This document shows positions 1 to 5,002 of a DNA stretch of 5,074 nucleotides, in pieces (position 1 is the first letter of the stretch; each line of letters starts with the position of its first letter). The DNA is taken from positions 1 through 5,074 of the forward strand of contig JAJFLF010000356.1 in the NCBI GenBank assembly GCA_021772845.1. The letters run 5' to 3'. Source of the DNA: Mariprofundus sp. GTDB taxonomy: Bacteria; Pseudomonadota; Zetaproteobacteria; Mariprofundales; Mariprofundaceae. The notes under the pieces are model-generated. The model made no database searches. It saw only the letters and a program-made list of their open reading frames with translations, and was not told where the DNA came from. The position numbers were made by a program, and so were the translations under genes.

Positions 1-234
1 TAACTGTTTTTGTGTTTGATGATTGATTTTCAACGCCGAATAGTGGGTCTCCAAAGGAGATATTAAAGCATCACGTAGCGGTTCAGTGGAAAGCACCCAG
101 AGCAGTGCCAAGGATACGATAACCAACTCTTTGCCACCGCGATATTTCAAAAAGAGTAAACCGACCGCGGCAAGTAGAATTAAACCAGCCGGAGGGAGCA
201 GCAGCAGGGCGATGGATTTAGTGAGGAATAACAT
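1..234 (-). CDS. ElyC/YdcF-like DUF218 membrane protein, N-terminal part (truncated by window edge)
   Basis: The minus strand is open from an ATG at 232-234 to the left edge, giving 78 residues beginning MLFLTKSIALLLLPPAG. Two hydrophobic stretches (about residues 7-28 and 38-50) are separated by a short basic loop (KYRGGKE). They are followed by a segment of the pattern WVLS-x-EPL-x(5)-PLE-x-HY, which is typical of the N-terminus of ElyC/YdcF-type DUF218 proteins. In that family two N-terminal helices anchor a periplasmic DUF218 domain; E. coli ElyC is implicated in peptidoglycan and envelope biogenesis. The DUF218 domain itself lies outside the window, so its residues cannot be checked. The next upstream in-frame stop is at 274-276 with no other ATG, GTG or TTG start between, which fixes the start. 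No Shine-Dalgarno sequence is visible, so translation may depend on the lipoprotein gene 64 bp upstream. The family call rests on recognising the N-terminal pattern only. Confidence 0.72.
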   Translation of the reverse strand, partial: MLFLTKSIALLLLPPAGLILLAAVGLLFLKYRGGKELVIVSLALLWVLSTEPLRDALISPLETHYSALKINHQTQKQL

Positions 235-298
235 GATTGGGGCAGTCAGCTTTAGACAGGAGGTGGTGAGGTGTTAATCATGCGGAGAATCCCCATGC

Positions 299-442
299 TC
301 AATCATCAAGATCCTCTTCATCATCAAAGAGGGCGTGGTATGGCGATGTAATTACATCCATTGTAGTCACCAGTCCATAACGTACATATGAGCAAGACGA
401 GAGCATGAACAGGGATAAACACAGAACAATAAGCAAGCGCAT
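299..442 (-). CDS. small lipoprotein, 47 aa, with acidic C-terminus
   Basis: This short reading frame starts at the ATG at 440-442 and ends at the TGA at 299-301. Its first 17 residues form a compact lipoprotein signal peptide: MR, then a hydrophobic core LLIVLCLSLFM, then the lipobox LSSC with the acylated cysteine at residue 17. Serine at +2 suggests outer-membrane sorting rather than inner-membrane retention. The mature part is only about 31 residues: a tyrosine-containing segment (SYVRYG), a stretch TTMDVITSPYHALF, and a strongly acidic tail (DDEEDLDD). A ribosome binding site GAGG (plus-strand 451-454) lies 8 nt upstream of the ATG, and a reasonable promoter precedes it. It probably forms an operon with the ElyC/YdcF-like gene downstream. 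I do not recognise the family; function is unknown. The coding call is supported by the ribosome binding site, lipobox and clean stop, despite the small size. Confidence 0.72.
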   Translation of the reverse strand: MRLLIVLCLSLFMLSSCSYVRYGLVTTMDVITSPYHALFDDEEDLDD

Positions 443-473
443 GGGTGAAACCTCTAGCAGTTATTTTGGCATG

Positions 474-501
474 ACTATAACCATCATCCGGCTGAGGACA
501 A
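474..501 (-). promoter_or_regulatory. putative sigma-70 promoter for the small lipoprotein / ElyC-like operon
   Basis: On the minus strand, TTGTCC (496-501) and TATAGT (474-479) are separated by 16 nt. Transcription would begin near 467 and give a leader of about 25 nt that contains the GAGG ribosome binding site. The spacing and -10 element are good and the -35 is fair. This is a match by eye only. Confidence 0.42.
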
Positions 502-509
502 GGTAGCTC

Positions 510-526
510 GGATTATTCATGAATCC
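510..526. repeat. short inverted repeat upstream of the lipoprotein promoter
   Basis: GGATT (510-514) and AATCC (522-526) form an inverted repeat around a 7-nt centre. The overlapping bases 515-524 read ATTCATGAAT, a perfect 10-bp palindrome. The element lies about 8 bp upstream of the putative -35 box at 496-501, where an activator or repressor could bind. No known operator is recognised, and palindromes of this size occur by chance. Confidence 0.25.
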
Positions 527-604
527 CCGCGAGGGTACTCTCTTGCTGCACAATTCACCTGACCGTTGTGATGATTGCGCCTTGGTAGAGAGGTTGCCGA
601 ACTC

Positions 605-1732
605 TTAGCTGGATTTCAACGGTGTTAACATCGAGCTGCGTCCCACCATAATATCAATGGCTTTAAACATGCGTTTAAAGACAGACTGCTGGCAATAGGG
701 GATGCCGTGTTTTTTACAGACTTCGACTACTCGGGGTTGTACATATTGATATTGGCTTAGTGGTATATCGGGCCACAGATGGTGTTCAACCTGATAATTT
801 AACCAGCCATAAAAGAAGTCATTAAAATTAGATCCGGTTGGGTAATTGACGGAACCGAGAATTTGTCTCAGATAAAACTCACCTTTTCCTTTGCCGCGCT
901 CCTCAAACATCATCACATCATCACCGGCGTGATTGGGTACGATAACTAAAAATGAGTGCATGTTTGTAAAGATCTCGGCCATGATCGATGTCAGTAACAC
1001 ACTCATCACTGCTGTTGTGCCCAGTGGTGAAAACAATAAAGGCAGTAAAATAAATCGAAATGCAACATAGGGAAGAATGCTTTGGAACCATAATGCGCGG
1101 CCGCGTTTGGTAAACAGGCTCCAGCTGCCCCCTCTCACCATAACCGGTTCTGGTTCACCGTTTTGTCTGGCCTGACTGATGCGTAGCTCTTTATGGGTTC
1201 TGGGGGCGTAGTAGGCGACTTTCCAAACGGCAGTAAACAGGGTGATCAGGATGATACGTACAAACATGGGTATGTTCGATTGTCTTAACCACTCCATATT
1301 ATGTTGCAGATGATCTGGATCGAGCCTTTCGCCCAGGTTATAATGGTGCAATACGTCGTGCTCCTGATGCCAGGCAGCAGGAGTCACCCAGTCTGGCCAG
1401 TCAAGAAAGCGACGCCAGCCTTTGGCGAAATTTTTACTGGTATAGGATGCCGGAATATTGGCGATTTTATCATAACCCTTGTGGGTGATCGGGTGCGTCA
1501 TTTGTGTCCAGCGCGTAAAGCTACCCTGGCTGATCAACAGGGCCGAAACAGGGTTGGGGAAGATCCATGCCGTTGCATAACCCAGACATGAGCAAATGCG
1601 TCCCCAGCGCTCCATTTTTTTCAGGTGTACAAAATCATCTTCGCCCATGCGTGCCAACACATCGCGATGAATAGCATCCAAATCTTTGGCCAGTTCTTTC
1701 CGATCTACGTTTTGATAGCTGTTTAAACTCAC
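605..1732 (-). CDS. membrane-bound fatty acid desaturase, front-end-like third histidine box, no cytochrome b5 domain
   Basis: This 375-residue protein belongs to the membrane diiron fatty acid desaturase family (FA_desaturase), which inserts a double bond into an acyl chain using O2 and electrons from a donor protein. All three histidine boxes are present: H80-PIT-H84, H125-DVL-H129-H130 (within WHQEHDVLHH), and Q314-VE-H317-H318 followed by LWPDIP. An extra conserved-looking segment, VPNHAGDD (N267, H268), precedes the third box. Hydrophobic segments lie at about 46-70, 154-175, 214-235 and 238-258, as expected for a four-helix inner-membrane enzyme with cytoplasmic metal ligands. A glutamine opening the third box is typical of front-end and related desaturases, but the N-terminal cytochrome b5 domain (HPGG motif) is absent, so electrons must come from a separate carrier. 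The start is GTG at 1730-1732, supported by GAGGAG 5 nt upstream. The gene is transcribed alone, divergent from the lipoprotein gene at 1917. Regiospecificity and lipid substrate cannot be deduced. Confidence 0.92.
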   Translation of the reverse strand: MSLNSYQNVDRKELAKDLDAIHRDVLARMGEDDFVHLKKMERWGRICSCLGYATAWIFPNPVSALLISQGSFTRWTQMTHPITHKGYDKIANIPASYTSKNFAKGWRRFLDWPDWVTPAAWHQEHDVLHHYNLGERLDPDHLQHNMEWLRQSNIPMFVRIILITLFTAVWKVAYYAPRTHKELRISQARQNGEPEPVMVRGGSWSLFTKRGRALWFQSILPYVAFRFILLPLLFSPLGTTAVMSVLLTSIMAEIFTNMHSFLVIVPNHAGDDVMMFEERGKGKGEFYLRQILGSVNYPTGSNFNDFFYGWLNYQVEHHLWPDIPLSQYQYVQPRVVEVCKKHGIPYCQQSVFKRMFKAIDIMVGRSSMLTPLKSS

Positions 1733-1737
1733 ACGTT

Positions 1738-1743
1738 CTCCTC
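1738..1743 (-). promoter_or_regulatory. ribosome binding site fixing the GTG start of the desaturase
   Basis: The minus strand reads GAGGAG here, 5 nt before the GTG at 1730-1732. The nearby ATG at 1743-1745 is out of frame, and the overlapping GTG at 1732-1734 runs at once into TGA. The GTG at 1732 is therefore the likely start. Confidence 0.75.
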
Positions 1744-1766
1744 ATTCTCAGAGGCTAAATCTTACT

Positions 1767-1794
1767 ATCATAGCGCTATTTGTCTTCTTATCTA
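1767..1794 (-). promoter_or_regulatory. putative desaturase promoter with a palindrome between its elements
   Basis: On the minus strand, TAGATA (1789-1794) and TATGAT (1767-1772) are 16 nt apart. The -10 matches the consensus at five of six positions and the -35 at four of six. Transcription would start near 1760, leaving a leader of about 28 nt before the GTG. A perfect 10-bp palindrome, ATAGCGCTAT (1770-1779), overlaps the -10 and enters the spacer, a position where a bound repressor would block RNA polymerase. Desaturase genes are commonly controlled by TetR-family or other lipid-responsive regulators, but this palindrome does not match an operator I recognise. Confidence 0.4.
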
Positions 1795-1916
1795 TCTATT
1801 AGGTAGTTCAAAGTCGTATGTTTGTGTCTTGATTCTTTATTTAATGCTGATGATGTAGAGAGTTGCGCAGATGACAGTGCGGGTGAATGTTGAGACATAC
1901 AGGGGGCAGTTCAGCA

Positions 1917-2456
1917 GTGAAACAGAGAATAATCATATTTGGTAATATGAATTTTTATCTCCTTTTTCCTCTGATGCTGATGCTTGCCAGCTGTATTCCG
2001 AATCAAGGGGTTCATCACAAGAGTAATCCGGATAGGCCGCATCTGTTGCCCGTTGCCGATTTTGTATCTGAAGTCAGGCCTATTCTTATGAAGATGAATG
2101 ATAAGACGTTGTCGGAGAAGGTGTTCTCCCGTGTTAGTACTCGCCTTAAAAGTGCGACCGAAAAACAGTTGCATAAAACTGGCCGCTGGAAAGAGGGTGG
2201 TGAAGTGACCCTACATTTGGAAATTGAACAGATTCGTATGCGTAAGAGTGTGGCCGTGTTGCTTTTTAATCTGGTCTCAGGCCAGGATGTGTTGGTGGTT
2301 AATGTTTGGATTACTAAGGCAGGCGAAGTGATTGCATCGGACAAACTGACAACAAGCTTTGACGGTGGTGGCCTGTATAATACGTTTCCACTCGGTAAGC
2401 GGCTTGATATGCTGTCAGATCAGATTGCGCGTAAATTGGTTAGAGCACGATTGTAA
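1917..2456 (+). CDS. hypothetical outer-membrane lipoprotein (about 179 aa)
   Basis: Starting from GTG at 1917, the product opens with MKQR, a hydrophobic core (about residues 5-22) and the lipobox LASC with cysteine at residue 26. Isoleucine at +2 suggests outer-membrane localisation. The mature domain has a helical-looking basic stretch (about 56-90), a beta-like region (VTLHLEIEQIRM, then VAVLLFNLV and VLVVNVWIT, about 97-133), a 'KAGEVIASDKL' turn, a glycine-rich patch DGGGLYN (149-154) and a terminal helix ending KLVRARL. The order, beta strands with a 'G-x-V-x-A' turn and a final helix, resembles DUF4410-like small lipoproteins, but that is an impression and not a family assignment. Start choice is uncertain: ATG at 1887 would put ten extra residues before the signal peptide, and ATG at 1947 gives a signal peptide with no positive charge. 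GTG 1917 has KQR after it and AGGGGG (1901-1906) 10 nt upstream. Function is unknown. Confidence 0.78.
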   Translation: MKQRIIIFGNMNFYLLFPLMLMLASCIPNQGVHHKSNPDRPHLLPVADFVSEVRPILMKMNDKTLSEKVFSRVSTRLKSATEKQLHKTGRWKEGGEVTLHLEIEQIRMRKSVAVLLFNLVSGQDVLVVNVWITKAGEVIASDKLTTSFDGGGLYNTFPLGKRLDMLSDQIARKLVRARL

Positions 2457-2492
2457 CTATGCTGTGAGTTGTTGAGTCTGATCGCTCTAACC
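2438..2492 (+). repeat. inverted repeat spanning the lipoprotein stop codon
   Basis: GGTTAGAGC (2438-2446) is the exact reverse complement of GCTCTAACC (2484-2492). After a 2-nt bulge the pairing continues for three more pairs (GAT with ATC), closing a loop of about 29 nt. The left arm lies in the last codons of the lipoprotein gene and the right arm is past the TAA at 2454-2456. It could fold in the mRNA and protect or attenuate the 3' end. No T-run follows (the next bases are GTTGTAGG), so it is not a standard intrinsic terminator. Confidence 0.4.
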
Positions 2493-2493
2493 G

Positions 2494-2521
2494 TTGTAGG
2501 CCTGCCATAAGCTGATAAGAT
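2494..2521 (+). promoter_or_regulatory. weak putative promoter for the POT transporter gene
   Basis: TTGTAG (2494-2499) and TAAGAT (2516-2521) are 16 nt apart. TGA at 2513-2515 directly precedes the -10, giving an extended -10 element that could offset the poor -35. Transcription would start near 2528, leaving a leader of about 28 nt. Alternatively the transporter is read through from the lipoprotein gene 99 bp upstream, since no clear terminator separates them. Confidence 0.3.
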
Positions 2522-2555
2522 TGCAAAACCTGAGGTTCTAGGGTATCAATTCATC

Positions 2556-3560
2556 ATGCCTGAATCTAATTACCGTACTACTCCTGTAGTCACCAAAGCA
2601 TTGCCGCCCGGTATCGGATTCATTATTGGCAACGAGGCGGCTGAGCGATTCAGTTTCTATGGTATGCGTGCCATTTTGGTTGTGTTTATGACCAACTATC
2701 TGCTCAATGCAGATGGCACGATGGCACTCATGCATGAAGATGAAGCCAAGGGCTGGTTTCATCTGTTTGTTTCTGCGGGCTATTTAACGCCACTGCTAGG
2801 TGTGTTGATGTTGATGGCGACGCTTATTTTTCGCGCTGGCAGACGGCGATTTACCCATATTCCACCCGGCGGCATGGCATTTGTACGCCAGAGTTTAAGT
2901 GCTGAAGGCTTGAGAGCTGTAGGGCGATTGAGCATTGTTTATGCCTTTGTCGCGGTTTTCTGGGCCCTGTTTGATCAGACAGGTTCAAGCTGGGTGTTGC
3001 AGGCCAATCATATGGATCGGGTTGTCTTGGGATATGCGATCTTGCCGTCCCAGATGCAGGCTGCAAATCCACTTTTAGTGATGGTTTTGATTCCCCTGTT
3101 TTCTTATCTTATTTATCCGGCGATTGATCGATTGTTTGCTTTGACGGAATTGAGAAAAATAGCCATCGGTATGTTTGTAGCGGTGCTGGCATTTGTCATT
3201 CCAACATGGCTACAGATGCAGATCGATGCCGGGTTGTCGCCGCATATCATATGGCAGTTATTGGCTTATGTACTGCTAACATCGGCCGAAGTGATGATCT
3301 CAATTACCTGTCTGGAGTTTTCTTACACACAAGCCCCTGAGCGCATGAAGTCCTTTGTGATGGCCTTTTTTATGCTGTCCATTGCGGCCGGGAATCTATT
3401 TACTAGTGCAGTGAATTTTTTCATCCAGAATGAAGATGGCAGCAGTAAATTAGCGGGAGCTGATTATTTTCTTTTTTTTACAGTTCTGATGCTGATGACT
3501 GCCATCTTATTTGCCGTGCTAGCCCGTTTTTATACGGATGAAAGGCAGCTGCAAGGCTAA
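2556..3560 (+). CDS. POT/PTR2-family proton-coupled oligopeptide transporter with an internal in-frame deletion (probably non-functional)
   Basis: POT-family proteins import di- and tripeptides with protons across the inner membrane. Family marks are clear: FIIGNEAAERFSFYG (22-36), containing the E-x-x-E-R-F-x-x-Y-G signature of helix 1; the helix-7 motif FWALFDQTGSSWVLQA (135-150); and the helix-10 segment EVMISITCLEFSYTQAPERMKS (245-266). The protein has only 334 residues, whereas relatives of this type usually exceed 430. After FHLFVSAGYLTPLLG (helix 2, ending at residue 82) the sequence jumps straight to VLMLMATLIFRAGRRRFTHIPPGG, which belongs to the end of helix 6 and the following loop. 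The LADxxLGKYxTI loop, helices 3-5 and the second PTR2 signature (GTGGIKP-like) are absent. The frame stays open through the join near 2799-2804. Removing about four helices leaves even parity, so the C-terminal half could still insert, but proton-coupled transport would very probably be lost. The ribosome binding site is weak (AGGG, 12 nt upstream). The alternative is an assembly collapse. Confidence 0.88.
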   Translation: MPESNYRTTPVVTKALPPGIGFIIGNEAAERFSFYGMRAILVVFMTNYLLNADGTMALMHEDEAKGWFHLFVSAGYLTPLLGVLMLMATLIFRAGRRRFTHIPPGGMAFVRQSLSAEGLRAVGRLSIVYAFVAVFWALFDQTGSSWVLQANHMDRVVLGYAILPSQMQAANPLLVMVLIPLFSYLIYPAIDRLFALTELRKIAIGMFVAVLAFVIPTWLQMQIDAGLSPHIIWQLLAYVLLTSAEVMISITCLEFSYTQAPERMKSFVMAFFMLSIAAGNLFTSAVNFFIQNEDGSSKLAGADYFLFFTVLMLMTAILFAVLARFYTDERQLQG

Positions 3561-3614
3561 AGGAGGACAGGCTCAGGGAGGTCCGAATGAAACAGACCCA
3601 CTCTGAGGAAACCC

Positions 3615-4925
3615 TTATCTGCGTTGAGGTCTTCTGCCTCTGTTCGGCCTATTCCCATTAGGGCGTCCACCAGGTTTACTGTTGTGTTGTTCAGTACGAT
3701 CACCTTTTTGCATGCCTTCAGCCGTAGCACTCGGAGTAGTGGGTTTGCCGATATCCAGCATGTTAGATTCGATGCTGTTTAATGGGATTTGACGACTGAT
3801 ATAGGTCTCGATATCAGGCAAACCAAAGCAGAATCGTTCACATGAAAAGGAGATGGCGGTACCACTGGCGCCTGCCCGGGCAGTACGGCCGATGCGATGC
3901 ACATAATTTTCCGCATCTTCTGGCAGATCGTAGTTGAATACGTGCGTGACGCCATCAATATGCAGACCGCGGCTGGCGACATCGGTAGCGACCAGCAGCT
4001 GCAGTTTGCCATTGGTGAAGTCTTCTAAAATACGCATGCGTTTTTTCTGACGTACATCACCGGATAAAATACCAACGGCAAAACCATAATGTGCCAGATT
4101 GCGGGCGACACGTTCGCCAGTACGTTTTTCATTGATGAAAATCATGCCGCGTTCAACCTTGGATTCGCGCAACAGGTGAACCAATAACGGTAATTTATCT
4201 TCCATGCTGGTGTGGTACATCGATTCAGTGATGCCTGAGGCGATCAGGTCACCCTCTTCAGCGCGTAATTTTTCCGGTTCATTCATGTGTTCATAGGCCA
4301 TTTCTAGTACGCGATGAGACAGCGTGGCAGAAAACATCAGCGACTGACGTTCATTATAATTGGGCAGGCGCCGCAGCATAAAACGCAGATCATTGATAAA
4401 ACCGAGATCAAACATGCGATCTGCTTCATCGATAATCAGCATATCTGCCTTGGACAGGGAGTAGACCCGTTTCTTCAAATAATCGATTAATCGACCCGGA
4501 GTGCCAATCAGGATATCGACACCACCGTCAAAACCGAGGCGCTGTTTTTCATAATCAACACCACCATACACGGTATGTAATTTCAGCTCAGTGTGTTTGG
4601 CTAATTTTTTCGCATCTTCGGAGATTTGCACCGCCAGTTCACGCGTTGGTGCAATAATCAGTGCGCGAGGATGATGATTTGTATGGCCTTTTTTTGGTTC
4701 GGTTGTGAGTAGACGATTGATGGCCGTGATTAAAAAAGTCGCCGTTTTACCAGTGCCGGTACGTCCTTGGCCAGCCACATCTTTACCCGCTAAAGTAATA
4801 GGTAGAGCCGTTTGCTGGACATCGGTCATTTCGGTAAAACCGAGTTCCTCAATGCCTTTTAATAAAGCATCGGGCAGATTTAATTCGGTAAATAAAGTGG
4901 GTTGGATGACCAAAGTTTGTTTCAT
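3615..4925 (-). CDS. rhlB: DEAD-box ATP-dependent RNA helicase, RhlB-like
   Basis: This 436-residue protein carries the full DEAD-box set: F12 and Q37 of the Q motif; motif I GRTGTGKT (54-61); PTRELAVQ (93-100); GG (121-122); TPGR (142-145); DEAD (166-169); SAT (199-201); RGMIFINEKR (259-268); LVATDVASRGLHI (311-323); and motif VI HRIGRTARAG (343-352). Shared stretches such as LPITLAGKDVAGQ, VDILIGTPGRLIDY, QKKRMRILEDFTNGKL and GVTHVFNYDLPEDAENYVHRIGRT closely resemble E. coli RhlB, the helicase of the RNA degradosome that unwinds structured RNA for PNPase and RNase E. The C-terminus (about 415-436) is a flexible tail rich in G, N, P and R, the usual RNA-binding extension of such helicases. 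The ATG at 4923-4925 is the only start after the upstream in-frame stop. No Shine-Dalgarno sequence is visible. The gene is convergent with the POT gene (54-bp gap) and divergent from the tRNA. Orthology to RhlB rather than a close paralogue is likely but not proven. Confidence 0.95.
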   Translation of the reverse strand: MKQTLVIQPTLFTELNLPDALLKGIEELGFTEMTDVQQTALPITLAGKDVAGQGRTGTGKTATFLITAINRLLTTEPKKGHTNHHPRALIIAPTRELAVQISEDAKKLAKHTELKLHTVYGGVDYEKQRLGFDGGVDILIGTPGRLIDYLKKRVYSLSKADMLIIDEADRMFDLGFINDLRFMLRRLPNYNERQSLMFSATLSHRVLEMAYEHMNEPEKLRAEEGDLIASGITESMYHTSMEDKLPLLVHLLRESKVERGMIFINEKRTGERVARNLAHYGFAVGILSGDVRQKKRMRILEDFTNGKLQLLVATDVASRGLHIDGVTHVFNYDLPEDAENYVHRIGRTARAGASGTAISFSCERFCFGLPDIETYISRQIPLNSIESNMLDIGKPTTPSATAEGMQKGDRTEQHNSKPGGRPNGNRPNRGRRPQRR

Positions 4926-4940
4926 GACGCGGCATGTTAC

Positions 4941-4960
4941 GCGTTGCGTGATTGCAACGC
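4941..4960. repeat. hairpin-forming inverted repeat in the helicase/tRNA divergent gap
   Basis: GCGTTGC (4941-4947) and GCAACGC (4954-4960) form a perfect 7-bp stem with a 6-nt loop (GTGATT). The stem ends 15 nt before the helicase start codon, so it could form in the helicase 5' leader if transcription begins upstream of it. Its right arm overlaps the putative tRNA -35 element. No T-run follows on either strand, so a terminator is unlikely. Confidence 0.4.
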
Positions 4961-4978
4961 TACCAAGCGCTGTTTAGT
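4952..4978 (+). promoter_or_regulatory. putative tRNA promoter
   Basis: TTGCAA (4952-4957) is followed after 15 nt by TTTAGT (4973-4978), then by a GC-rich stretch GCCGGCC (4981-4987) near the expected start point. A GC-rich discriminator is characteristic of stringently controlled stable-RNA promoters in Proteobacteria. The leader to the mature tRNA 5' end would be about 18 nt. The short spacer makes this tentative. Confidence 0.35.
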
Positions 4979-5002
4979 CTGCCGGCCTCGTAAAGTTGAA
5001 GC

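Noticed and set aside
86..277. Open frame on the plus strand of 63 codons
   Set aside because: It is antisense to the ElyC/YdcF-like gene, whose N-terminal helices are clearly recognisable on the minus strand. Its own peptide is low-complexity and polar with no recognisable domain.
535..604. Intrinsic terminator downstream of the desaturase
   Set aside because: Short complementary bits such as GAG/CTC around 531-545 exist, but there is no convincing GC stem with a T-run on the minus strand.
1301..1591. 96-codon plus-strand frame inside the desaturase gene
   Set aside because: It lies wholly antisense to conserved desaturase sequence including the first two histidine boxes, and has no ribosome binding site or recognisable domain.
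1790..1801. Tetranucleotide repeat (TATC)n near the desaturase -35
   Set aside because: Only about two and a half copies are present, too few to suggest a phase-variable tract.
1840..1845. TTTAAT as a possible -10 for the plus-strand lipoprotein gene
   Set aside because: The hexamer matches the consensus at five of six positions, but there is no acceptable -35 at 16-18 nt upstream (TATGTT at best). I do not call a promoter here, although one must exist in the 1780-1900 region.
1911..2344. Two minus-strand frames over the lipoprotein gene
   Set aside because: The plus-strand frame has a signal peptide, lipobox and sensible domain layout. The antisense frames have no start context and read as random sequence.
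3587..3600. Shared MKQT start between the antisense mini-ORF and the helicase as a sign of inverted duplication
   Set aside because: The similarity stops after about ten bases (ATGAAACA) and does not continue up- or downstream, so it is most likely coincidence.
3561..3614. Bidirectional terminator between the convergent transporter and helicase genes
   Set aside because: No stem of five or more pairs followed by a T-run was found on either strand. GGAC/GTCC and CAGA/TCTG pairs are too short. Termination may be Rho-dependent or lie inside the neighbouring genes.
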